From: Ferrovibrio sp046297595
Lineage (GTDB): Bacteria; Pseudomonadota; Alphaproteobacteria; Ferrovibrionales; Ferrovibrionaceae
Direction: 5' to 3'
Assembly (NCBI RefSeq): GCF_046297595.1
Contig: NZ_JBKBHT010000001.1
Coordinates: forward strand, 868,001-932,000
DNA: 64,000 bases
Each line of letters starts with the position of its first letter. Position 1 is the first letter of the stretch. The notes under the pieces are model-generated. The model searched no databases. It was not told the DNA's origin and worked only from the letters and a program-made list of their open reading frames with translations. Below, piece by piece: positions 32,516 through 39,759 of this stretch. The translations under genes were made by a program, and so were the position numbers.

Positions 32516-32868
32516 GAGGACACCCCCGCCATGCCGCCTTTCGGCCCATAGAAGATCACCCATGCAGCCATGGCATCGCCGAAATCCTCGAAGCGATGCG
32601 GCATGCCGGCCGGCACGAACAGGAAATCGCCGGGACGGAACGGCACTGTTTCGTTGCCCATGACAAAACGTCCCTCGCCCTGCACCACGACATAACATTC
32701 GTCGCGGTCATGGGGCTGCTGGTGGTCCACCTGCTGGGGCGCATAGAACTCAGCCAGCAACTCGCCGCGTTCCAGCGCGATGGCGAAACGCTGACCGCCA
32801 CTCGCCGGCAGGCGGGCCTGCATCTCGGCAGCGGTGAAACGGAAGGCGCGGCTGGGGTCAGTGATCAT
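32512..32868 (-). CDS. Cupin domain protein
   Basis: A 118-residue single-cupin protein. Cupin motif 1 is near residues 48-66 (HQQPHDRDECYVVVQGEG: His and Glu ligands with the usual spacing) and motif 2 near 79-94 (RPGDFLFVPAGMPHRFEDFG, with the distal His). It probably binds a divalent metal. Coupled by ATGA overlap to the LysE gene. The enzymatic role, if any, cannot be stated. Confidence 0.85.
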   Translation of the reverse strand: MITDPSRAFRFTAAEMQARLPASGGQRFAIALERGELLAEFYAPQQVDHQQPHDRDECYVVVQGEGRFVMGNETVPFRPGDFLFVPAGMPHRFEDFGDAMAAWVIFYGPKGGMAGVSS

Positions 32869-32968
32869 CTGAGGTTATCTGGCATCTTGCGCCGGCTTGG
32901 CCGGCGCCGCTGCAAATGCGGATGCATCGCGCGACGCCGGCGGCCGGGGGGGGCTTAACGATTCGGCC

Positions 32969-33235
32969 CTAGCGCAGCCAGATCGACCTGTGGGTGACTG
33001 CTTCGATATCGGCGCGGCTGAGACCGACATCTTTCAGAATATCGTCGGGCAGCGTCGCCAGATGCGCCCGTTCCCGGGCCTGGCGCTGCCAGTCGAGCAG
33101 CTTCAGCACGGCAGCCATCGCGCCCTCGGCACTGACAGCGACCATGCGGTCGATCACCCGGCCGATCGTGCTGCCCACGCGTTCGACCGGGCCGCTACCG
33201 TAGGGCCGGTCGATTGTATCGATACAATTTGTCAT
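32969..33235 (-). CDS. DUF1127 protein
   Basis: An 88-residue protein whose C-terminal half is the DUF1127 domain: LLDWQRQARERAHLATLPDD then ILKDVGLSRADIEAVTHRS. Such small Arg-rich proteins are common in alphaproteobacteria; some bind RNA or influence phosphate and carbon metabolism. The gene diverges from the MocR regulator, and its first codons contain a perfect 16-bp palindrome. Upstream of it are 106 bp shared with the MocR promoter. Confidence 0.82.
   Translation of the reverse strand: MTNCIDTIDRPYGSGPVERVGSTIGRVIDRMVAVSAEGAMAAVLKLLDWQRQARERAHLATLPDDILKDVGLSRADIEAVTHRSIWLR
33213..33228. promoter_or_regulatory. 16-bp palindrome at the 5' end of the DUF1127 gene
   Basis: ATTGTATCGATACAAT is a perfect palindrome overlapping codons 3-8 of the DUF1127 gene. 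The same GATACAAT element recurs at 33296-33303, and the related ATTGTC at 33333-33338. Probably bound by the divergent MocR protein. Confidence 0.6.
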
Positions 33236-33332
33236 CTTGCCCCTCCATATCCGGGCGATTTGTGTAGATTGAACCCGATCAATTCGGGCAATTCAGATAC
33301 AATATTGACTCTTTGATCGCGTCAATGCCAAT

Positions 33333-33349
33333 ATTGTCACCATGACAAT
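33333..33349. promoter_or_regulatory. Inverted repeat over the MocR start codon
   Basis: ATTGTCA-CCA-TGACAAT, 7-base arms with a 3-base spacer, centred on the mocR-like ATG (33342). Together with GATACAATATTGAC at 33296-33309 and the palindrome at 33213 it suggests autoregulation and control of the divergent DUF1127 gene. Confidence 0.6.
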
Positions 33350-34766
33350 GTGGATCCCAAAACTCGACCTCTTCCCCGGCCCGCGCTACCAGGCGCTGGC
33401 TGCCGCCATCGAAGCCGCCGTGCAGACCGGCGAATTGCCGCCCGGCGCGAGACTGCCGCCGCAGCGCAATCTCGCCTGGAAGCTCGGCGTCACGGTCGGC
33501 ACGGTCAGCCGCGGCTACATGCTGGCCGAGCAGAAGGGTTTGCTTTCAGGCGAAGTCGGCCGCGGCACTTTCGTGAAGACCGGCGCGAATGGCAGCTTCT
33601 CGAATGACAGCAGCCACGCAATCAGCTTCGACGAGGCCGAGATTCCGCGCCTGGCGACGCCGGGTGTGATCGAATTGTCGCGCAACGAACCCACCCTGCC
33701 CGATTACGACGAAATCCTGCGCCGCTCGCTGCAGAAGCTGTCGCAGCGGCGCGGGCTGCAGAACCTGCTGGGTTACAGCCAGACGCTGGGCGACCCGGCG
33801 CATCGCGCGGCGGCGGCGCAATGGATCGCGCGCACCGGCCTGGAAGTCGCACCGGAACAGATCATCGCCACCGCCGGCGCGCAGCAGGCGCTGGCCGTGG
33901 TGATCACCGCGATGACCATGCCGAACGAGACCATGCTGGTGGAATCGCTCACCTATGGCGGCGTGCATGAGAATGCGCAGCAGCGGCCGGTGAAGTTGGA
34001 AGCCGTGGCGATGGACGACGAAGGCATGCGGCCGGACGCTCTGGCCGAAGCCGCGAAGCGCACCGGCAGCCGGCTGGTGCTGATCCAGCCCACGATCCAC
34101 AATCCCACCACGGTGATGATGAGCGAGGAGCGCCGCGCCGATATCGTGGCGGTGGCGCGCAAGTTTGACCTGACCATCATCGAGGACGATGTCTACGGCT
34201 TCCTGGTGCGCGAACGACCGACGCCGCTGGCCGTGCTGGCGCCGGAGCGCACCATCAACATCACCAGCGCGTCGAAATGCATGGCGCCGGGTTTGCGCGT
34301 GGGCTGGATCGCGGCGCCGCTGGCGCTGATCGAACGCTTCGCCGACGCGCTGCATGCCTATGCGGTGAACAATCCGCGGCTGAACCAGGAGATCGTGCGG
34401 CAGTGGATCGAGGATGGCACGGCGGCCAGCCTGGTCGAACGGCTGCGCGAGGAATCGGCGATCCGCAACGCCATCGCCACCGAGACCTTCGACGGCCTGA
34501 CGCTGAAATCGCATCCGGCCAGCCTGCATTGCTACCTGGAACTGCCGAGCCCGTGGCGGCCGAACGAATTCACCAACCAGGCCCTGGGCCAGGGCGTGCG
34601 CATCGCCAGCTGCACGTCGTTTGTACCCGACAACCGGCCCAACCCGCCGCCCTGGGTGCGCATCTCGCTGGCGCCCTCGCCCGACCGGGCGGAAGTGGCG
34701 GAAGGCCTGCGCCGCCTGCGCGTGCTGCTGGAGCGCGGGCCGGAAGCGCGCCGCGCTGTAGTTTAG
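33342..34766 (+). CDS. MocR-type regulator (GntR helix-turn-helix plus aminotransferase domain)
   Basis: A 474-residue fusion of a GntR winged helix (residues about 12-80: YQALAAAIEAAVQTGELPPG, LPPQRNLAWKLGVTVGTVSR, GTFVK) with a fold-type I aminotransferase domain. Lys312 in SASKCMAPGLRVGW is the PLP-linked lysine; YSQTLGDPAHRAAAAQWIAR and IIEDDVYGFL are further domain motifs. MocR proteins sense PLP or amino-compound aldimines and control divergent genes. Here the divergent target is the DUF1127 gene and probably the cupin-LysE-PhzF unit. Its stop overlaps the thiD stop by 4 bp. Confidence 0.92.
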   Translation: MTMWIPKLDLFPGPRYQALAAAIEAAVQTGELPPGARLPPQRNLAWKLGVTVGTVSRGYMLAEQKGLLSGEVGRGTFVKTGANGSFSNDSSHAISFDEAEIPRLATPGVIELSRNEPTLPDYDEILRRSLQKLSQRRGLQNLLGYSQTLGDPAHRAAAAQWIARTGLEVAPEQIIATAGAQQALAVVITAMTMPNETMLVESLTYGGVHENAQQRPVKLEAVAMDDEGMRPDALAEAAKRTGSRLVLIQPTIHNPTTVMMSEERRADIVAVARKFDLTIIEDDVYGFLVRERPTPLAVLAPERTINITSASKCMAPGLRVGWIAAPLALIERFADALHAYAVNNPRLNQEIVRQWIEDGTAASLVERLREESAIRNAIATETFDGLTLKSHPASLHCYLELPSPWRPNEFTNQALGQGVRIASCTSFVPDNRPNPPPWVRISLAPSPDRAEVAEGLRRLRVLLERGPEARRAVV

Positions 34767-35605
34767 TCCCGCTTCACCATATGGGCGTGGTTGAGCGGGC
34801 CGTGGCCGTGGCCGAAGCCCGGCGCGGTCTCGATCGCCCTGCGCACATAGGCGCGCGCCTGCACCACCGCGTCATGCAGCGACAGCCCGAAGGCGAGCCC
34901 GGTGGCGATTGCCGAGGCCAGCGTGCAGCCGGTGCCGTGCGTCGAGCTGGTATGCAGTTTGGATGACGTGAAACTTTCGCTGCCCTGTGCATCGCTTCCC
35001 TGTGCATCGCAGAGCAGGTCGGTGAGCTGTTCGCCCGGCAGATGGCCGCCTTTCAGCAGCACGGCCTTTGGCCCGAGTTTCAGCAGGGCCTGCGCCGCCG
35101 CCGGCATGGCGGCGGCATCGGGGATCGACAAGCCGCAGAGCGCCTCGGCCTCGGGCAGGTTGGGCGTAATCAGCGTAGCGCGCGGGATCAGGATCTCGCG
35201 CAAAGCCGCCTCGGCCTGCGGCTGCAAGAGCCGTGCGCCGCCCTTGGCCACCATCACCGGATCGACCACCAGCGGCACGTCGGGTGCATAAAGCTTGAGC
35301 GCATCGGCCACCGCTTCGATGATGTCGGCGCGATGCAGCATGCCGGTCTTGATCGCATCGGCGCCGATATCCTGCAGCACAACACGAAGCTGCAGCGCGA
35401 TGAATTCCGCCGGCACCTCGTGGATGGCATGCACCGTCACGGTGTCCTGCGCGGTGAGCGCGGTGATCGCGGTGGCGGCATAGCCGCCGAGCGCCGTGAC
35501 CGCCTTGATATCGGCCTGGATACCGGCGCCGCCGCCGGAATCCGAACCGGCGATGATCAGGACGCGGCCGCGCTTGGTGGCCGCGCCGCCCGACGCAGCA
35601 CTCAT
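34763..35605 (-). CDS. thiD: Hydroxymethylpyrimidine/phosphomethylpyrimidine kinase
   Basis: A 280-residue ribokinase-fold enzyme phosphorylating HMP and HMP-P in thiamine synthesis. RVLIIAGSDSGGGAGIQADI (residues 13-32) is the ThiD start, with LGGYAATAITALTAQDT following; DPVMVAKGGARLL and STHGTGCTLASAIATGLA carry the phosphate-binding and catalytic elements. I use ATG 35605, which overlaps the glmM stop (ATGA), although the frame stays open far upstream. An insertion repeating QGSDAQGSE near residue 216 (AQGSDAQGSESFTSS) looks like a small local duplication. Confidence 0.92.
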   Translation of the reverse strand: MSAASGGAATKRGRVLIIAGSDSGGGAGIQADIKAVTALGGYAATAITALTAQDTVTVHAIHEVPAEFIALQLRVVLQDIGADAIKTGMLHRADIIEAVADALKLYAPDVPLVVDPVMVAKGGARLLQPQAEAALREILIPRATLITPNLPEAEALCGLSIPDAAAMPAAAQALLKLGPKAVLLKGGHLPGEQLTDLLCDAQGSDAQGSESFTSSKLHTSSTHGTGCTLASAIATGLAFGLSLHDAVVQARAYVRRAIETAPGFGHGHGPLNHAHMVKRD

Positions 35606-36948
35606 GCCGCCGCGCGCTCCAGCGCGGTGACGATATCGGCCACCACCGTCTCGACCAGTCTCTGGTCCTCGCCTTCCGCCATGACGCGGATCAGCGGTTC
35701 GGTGCCGCTGGGCCGGATCACCACGCGGCCCGCCTTGCCCAGTTTCTTCTCGGCCGTGTCGATGGCCTGCTGCACGGCCGGCAGCTCCAGCGGCTTGCCG
35801 CCGCTGTGGCGTACATTGCGCAGCAATTGCGGATAGGGCGTGAAGCGCCGGCAGAATTCGCTGGCCTTCTTGCCCGACTCGCACAAGGCCGACAGCACCT
35901 GCAGACCGGCCACCAGGCCATCGCCCGTGGTGGCGAAATCCGACAGGATGATGTGGCCCGACTGTTCGCCGCCGAGGTTGATGCCTTTTTCGCGCATGGC
36001 TTCCAGCACGTAGCGGTCGCCCACCTTGGTGCGCAGCAGGTCGATGCCCAGCCCGTTGACGAAGCGTTCGAGCCCCAGATTAGACATCACGGTGGCGACC
36101 AGCGCCTTGCCGTTCAGCCGCCCCTGGGCCAGCCAGCTTTCGGCGATCACCGCCATGAGCTGGTCGCCGTCGATCACGCTGCCGCGCTCATCCACCATCA
36201 CCAGGCGATCAGCGTCGCCGTCCAGCGCGATGCCCACATCGGCGCCATGGGCGACCACGGCTTCCTGCAGCGCCTTGGGATGCGTCGAGCCGCAATCGCG
36301 GTTGATGTTGAAACCGTCGGGGTTGACGCCGATGGAAATCACCTCGGCCTCGAGTTCCCACAGCACGGCCGGCGCCACCTTGTAGGCCGCGCCATTGGCG
36401 CAATCGACCACGATCTTGAGGCCCGACAGCTTCTGCCCCTTGGGCAAAGTGGCCTTGGCGAATTCGATGTAGCGGCCATCGGCGTCGTCGAGGCGTTTGG
36501 CGCGGCCGAGCTTGGTGGCCTCGGCCATTTTAGGCTGCTTCTCGCCCAGAATCATCGCCTCGATCTCGCGTTCGGCGGCATCCGACAGTTTGTAGCCATC
36601 GGGGCCGAACAGCTTGATGCCGTTGTCATGGAAGGGATTATGCGAGGCCGAGATCATCACGCCGAGATCGCAGCGCAGGGCACGGGTGAGCATGGCCACC
36701 GCCGGCGTGGGCATCGGGCCGACCAGGAACACATCCATGCCCACGGCGGTGAAACCCGCCACCAGGGCCGGTTCGAGCATGTAGCCCGAGAGCCGCGTAT
36801 CCTTGCCGATCACCACGCGATGGCGGTGGTTGCCGTTGGTGAAATAGGCACCGGCGGCCATGCCGACGCGCAACGCCGTGGCGGGCGTCATCGGTTCGGT
36901 GTTGGCGAGGCCGCGGATGCCGTCGGTGCCGAAGAATTTGCGGGGCAT
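35602..36948 (-). CDS. glmM: Phosphoglucosamine mutase
   Basis: A 448-residue enzyme converting glucosamine-6-phosphate to glucosamine-1-phosphate for UDP-GlcNAc synthesis. FFGTDGIRGLAN opens the protein, the phosphorylated Ser102 is in MISASHNPFHDNGIKLFG, the Mg-binding loop is ALDGDADRLVMVD (near residue 240) and GGEQSGHIILSDFATTGDGL is the sugar-binding loop. RPSGTEPLIRVM near the end binds phosphate. It is transcribed after folP, the usual alphaproteobacterial order (folP-glmM), and is coupled to thiD. Confidence 0.96.
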   Translation of the reverse strand: MPRKFFGTDGIRGLANTEPMTPATALRVGMAAGAYFTNGNHRHRVVIGKDTRLSGYMLEPALVAGFTAVGMDVFLVGPMPTPAVAMLTRALRCDLGVMISASHNPFHDNGIKLFGPDGYKLSDAAEREIEAMILGEKQPKMAEATKLGRAKRLDDADGRYIEFAKATLPKGQKLSGLKIVVDCANGAAYKVAPAVLWELEAEVISIGVNPDGFNINRDCGSTHPKALQEAVVAHGADVGIALDGDADRLVMVDERGSVIDGDQLMAVIAESWLAQGRLNGKALVATVMSNLGLERFVNGLGIDLLRTKVGDRYVLEAMREKGINLGGEQSGHIILSDFATTGDGLVAGLQVLSALCESGKKASEFCRRFTPYPQLLRNVRHSGGKPLELPAVQQAIDTAEKKLGKAGRVVIRPSGTEPLIRVMAEGEDQRLVETVVADIVTALERAAA

Positions 36949-37033
36949 GCGAATCGATCCCGAATACGTGTACTGGCGGCGGACTATGCCACAGGAGGTG
37001 CAAAAAAGTCAGTGCCGATGCGGGTTCTCCCCA

Positions 37034-37951
37034 TCACCAGACGTTACGATCCGTAACAGGCGCGGCCGCGATGCCGCGCCAGATTTTCACCGCCTGTACC
37101 GTCTGCGGAACATCATGCACACGCAGGATATTCGCCCCCTGCGACAGGGCCCAGAGCCCGGCGGCCAGCGAACCCGGCAGGCGGCGGGCGGGATCGGCCT
37201 CATTGCTGACCGCGCCGATGAAGCTCTTGCGCGACACGCCGACCAGCAGGGCGCAGCCGAGATCGCGGAACCGGGCCGTGGCGCGCAGCAGCGACAGGTT
37301 ATGCGTGGGCGTCTTGCCGAAGCCGATGCCGGGATCGAGGATGATTTTCGCACGCGGAATGCCGGCGGCTTCGCAGGCCTCAATCCTGTGCCGCAGATAA
37401 TCGAGCACCTCGGCCACCACATCCACGTAATGCGGCGCCTGCTGCATGCTGCCCGGTTCGCCCTGCATATGCATCAACACCACGGGCAGGCCGCTTTCGG
37501 CGGCCGCAGCCAAGCTGCCCGCGCCTTCCAGGGCGGAAATATCGTTAATCAGCGCGGCGCCAGCTTTGGTGGCGGCCCGCATGGTGGCGGCATGGCGCGT
37601 ATCGACGGAGATAGGAATCTTCAGGTCTTTCAGGCCCTCGATCACCGGCAGCAGGCGGGCGATTTCCTGTTCCGGCGAAACCGGCGCGGCGCCGGGCCGG
37701 GTGGATTCCGCGCCCAGGTCGATGATGTCGGCGCCCTGTTCGGCCATCTGGCGCGCCCGGGCGATGGCCGCGGCGGCATCCCCTTTCAGGCCGTCGCCCG
37801 AGAAACTGTCGTCGGTGACATTCACGATGCCCATGACGAGAGGTCGCGACCAGTCGAAACCGGGCAGCGGCGCGGGTTGGGAAAACTGCGGAAAAGCGGC
37901 GGTCACGGCCGGGGCTGCCTCAGGCGTTCGTTTCGCTTCGTTTGGGCCCAT
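37034..37951 (-). CDS. folP: Dihydropteroate synthase
   Basis: A 305-residue TIM-barrel enzyme joining p-aminobenzoate to the pterin pyrophosphate in folate synthesis. LVMGIVNVTDDSFSGDG (near residues 42-58) and GADIIDLGAESTRPGA (near 73-88) are the two pterin/phosphate signatures; ISVDTRHAATMRAA, ALINDISALEG and DPGIGFGKTPTHNLSLL follow. The N-terminal 35 residues are an unusual Pro/Ala-rich lead. The start codon lies in the first unit of a decamer repeat array, so the true promoter must read through or lie within the repeats. Confidence 0.94.
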   Translation of the reverse strand: MGPNEAKRTPEAAPAVTAAFPQFSQPAPLPGFDWSRPLVMGIVNVTDDSFSGDGLKGDAAAAIARARQMAEQGADIIDLGAESTRPGAAPVSPEQEIARLLPVIEGLKDLKIPISVDTRHAATMRAATKAGAALINDISALEGAGSLAAAAESGLPVVLMHMQGEPGSMQQAPHYVDVVAEVLDYLRHRIEACEAAGIPRAKIILDPGIGFGKTPTHNLSLLRATARFRDLGCALLVGVSRKSFIGAVSNEADPARRLPGSLAAGLWALSQGANILRVHDVPQTVQAVKIWRGIAAAPVTDRNVW

Positions 37952-38051
37952 TCAGGTCCATCCAGGTCCGTTTTGAACCATTCGGGTCCGTTTTGAACCG
38001 CCGGGGCCCGTTTGCATACCATTTGGGTCCATTCCGGTTCATTCAGGTCCG
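37941..38051. repeat. Array of about eleven imperfect decamer repeats
   Basis: Consecutive 10-base units with consensus close to TTCGGGTCCR: TTTGGGCCCA, TTCAGGTCCA, TCCAGGTCCG, TTTTGAACCA, TTCGGGTCCG, TTTTGAACCG, CCGGGGCCCG, TTTGCATACC, one extra base, TTTGGGTCCA, TTCCGGTTCA, TTCAGGTCCG. The array runs from the folP start codon into the folP-higB intergenic region and is on the order of the helical repeat. Confidence 0.8.
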
Positions 38052-38170
38052 CATTAACTTATTTTTCTACCGAAAGTATGCATAGCGGAATGAGTCTGGA
38101 CGTTATGTTCCTATCATGTTCTCATCGAAAAATCAAGATTGGGCTGCTTTGCCGTGAGAGCCTCGATGTT

Positions 38171-38185
38171 TTCCAATTTTTGGAA
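38171..38185. promoter_or_regulatory. Inverted repeat ahead of higB, probable HigA operator
   Basis: TTCCAA-TTT-TTGGAA, 6-base arms and 3-base spacer, ending 17 bp before the higB start. Toxin-antitoxin operons of this class are repressed by the antitoxin at such dyads. The 150 bases upstream of it hold no gene and are AT-rich compared with the surroundings. Confidence 0.65.
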
Positions 38186-38202
38186 TTTCTGCTAGGCTGG
38201 CC

Positions 38203-38514
38203 ATGCTCGTCATCGGCACCAGCCTGGCCGAGGCCTATTTCGCCGCCCATGCGGGCCATAAAGGCATCCGCGCCGCGCGGGCGCAATACGATGCCTGGCT
38301 GGCCATCGTGCGGCGGGCGGACTGGGTGGCGCCCGAGGATGTGAAGCAGGCGCATCCCAAGGCCAGCATCCTGAAAGGCGGGCGCGTGGTATTCAATATC
38401 AAGGGCAACGATTTCCGGCTGCTGGCCGTGGTGGAATACAGGGCTGGCGTGCTGGCGATCCGCTTCTTCGGCAGCCATGCGGAGTATGATGCCATCGATG
38501 CCCAGAGCATATGA
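38203..38514 (+). CDS. higB: HigB family toxin (mRNA interferase)
   Basis: A 103-residue RelE-fold toxin. VFNIKGNDFRLLAVVEYRAG (residues 66-85) and the C-terminal IRFFGSHAEYDAIDA are diagnostic of the HigB toxin family, which cleaves mRNA in the ribosome. The toxin-first order, with the antitoxin 47 bp downstream, is the normal HigBA arrangement. It is complete, and the basic and aromatic residues expected at the active surface are present. Confidence 0.9.
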   Translation: MLVIGTSLAEAYFAAHAGHKGIRAARAQYDAWLAIVRRADWVAPEDVKQAHPKASILKGGRVVFNIKGNDFRLLAVVEYRAGVLAIRFFGSHAEYDAIDAQSI

Positions 38515-38561
38515 ACCGGCCCTTTGATGCGGCAGAGTGACGGCAGGACGGAGCGGATGAC

Positions 38562-38948
38562 ATGAAGGCGACCCTGATCGTGATCGAGAACGATGCCGAT
38601 CTGGCCGAGGCGCAGGCGATGGTGGCGGCCCTGATGCAGCAGCGCGGTGCCGATGCCGCCACGCTGGCACGGCTGCGCGCCCAGGCGGAACTGATCGAGG
38701 CTTATGAACGGCGGCGCTGGCCGCCGCGCGGCGCGCGGCCGGCCGACATCATCCGCTATCTGATGGACCAGCATGGGCTGGACCGCGCCGATCTGGTGCC
38801 CCTGCTGGGCACGGCAAGCCGGGTCAGCGAGGTGCTGAACGGCAAGAAGCAACTCAGCATGGCGATGATCCAGCGCCTGCGCGCCCGCTTCGGCATTCCG
38901 GCCGACCTGCTGCTGCCGCCGGCCACCGAACCCTCGCAGGCCGCCTGA
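38562..38948 (+). CDS. higA: HigA family antitoxin (XRE helix-turn-helix)
   Basis: A 128-residue antitoxin and autorepressor. The N-terminal part (about residues 5-55, NDADLAEAQAMVAALMQQRG and then LIEAYERRRWPP) is the toxin-neutralising segment of HigA. The C-terminal helix-turn-helix is at about 60-115: IIRYLMDQHGLDRADLVPLL, GTASRVSEVLNGKKQLSMAM, then RLRARFGIPADLLLPP. Its stop codon lies in the first copy of an 18-bp tandem repeat. Confidence 0.9.
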   Translation: MKATLIVIENDADLAEAQAMVAALMQQRGADAATLARLRAQAELIEAYERRRWPPRGARPADIIRYLMDQHGLDRADLVPLLGTASRVSEVLNGKKQLSMAMIQRLRARFGIPADLLLPPATEPSQAA

Positions 38949-38979
38949 CATTATCCGCACACCTGACATTATCCGTACA
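38944..38979. repeat. Two tandem 18-bp direct repeats
   Basis: CCTGACATTATCCGCACA (38944-38961) and CCTGACATTATCCGTACA (38962-38979), 17 of 18 bases identical. The first copy includes the higA stop codon, the second ends 14 bp before the LysE start. Confidence 0.85.
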
Positions 38980-38993
38980 AGGGAACCGCCCCA

Positions 38994-39620
38994 ATGGCCT
39001 CTGTCATGACCCTCGATTTCCTGATCATCGCCCTGATCGTGGTGGCCACGCCGGGCACCGGCATGATCTACACCGTGGCCGCCGGGCTGACGCGCGGCGC
39101 CGGGGCAAGCCAGGTGGCCGCCTTCGGCTGCACGCTCGGCATCCTGCCGCATATGCTGGCCGCCATCACCGGGCTGGCGGCGCTGCTGCATACCTCGGCG
39201 CTGCTGTTCGACGCGGTGAAATATGCCGGCGTGGCCTATCTGCTGTGGATGGCCTGGGCGACCTGGCGCGACCGCGGCAGCTTGAGCCTGACCGGCAAGG
39301 GGCCGCGCAAGTCGACGGCTTTGCAGGTCACCATCGAAGCCATCGTGATCAACCTGCTCAATCCAAAGCTGTCGATCTTCTTCTTCGCCTTCCTGCCGCA
39401 GTTCGTGGCCACGGATGCCCCCGACGCCCTGCCGCGCATGCTGGCGATGAGCGGCGTATTCATGGCGATGACCTTCGTGGTTTTTGCCGCCTACGGACTC
39501 TTCGCAGCCGCCGTGCGCGACCATGTGCTGAGCCGGCCGCGCGTCATGCTGTGGCTGCGCCGCAGCTTCGCGCTGGCCTTCGTGGCGCTGGGGGCCAAGC
39601 TGGCGCTGACGGAAAAGTAG
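38994..39620 (+). CDS. LysE family translocator
   Basis: A 208-residue exporter with about six hydrophobic segments. TPGTGMIYTVAAGLTRGAG near residue 18 replaces the usual TPGPN motif with TPGTG, and NLLNPKLSIFFFAFLPQFV is the central signature. The C-terminal sequence WLRRSFALAFVALGAKLALT is duplicated, with a frameshift, 1.5 kb downstream. It follows HigA at 45 bp. The exported metabolite is unknown. Confidence 0.9.
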   Translation: MASVMTLDFLIIALIVVATPGTGMIYTVAAGLTRGAGASQVAAFGCTLGILPHMLAAITGLAALLHTSALLFDAVKYAGVAYLLWMAWATWRDRGSLSLTGKGPRKSTALQVTIEAIVINLLNPKLSIFFFAFLPQFVATDAPDALPRMLAMSGVFMAMTFVVFAAYGLFAAAVRDHVLSRPRVMLWLRRSFALAFVALGAKLALTEK

Positions 39621-39759
39621 GCAGCGGAAATCGCTGGCCATCCGGCCGAAGCGCGGCATGATGGGGTGCAGCGCAGACAGCGGGATCATGCCCGGTAGAT
39701 GCTGCGTCTACTGACCATCCGGCACCCAATCCGGCCGCCATCGCAGAGGGGGAACTCCG

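Noticed and set aside
34763..35605. TPP riboswitch for thiD
   Set aside because: thiD is inside a coupled operon with glmM and no THI-box-like sequence was seen upstream.
37941..38051. Possible CRISPR array
   Set aside because: Units are 10 bases and directly adjacent with no spacers, and no cas genes are present.
38012..38344. Plus-strand open frame across the decamer repeats and higB start
   Set aside because: It reads repeats and overlaps higB out of frame; no ribosome site and no family resemblance.
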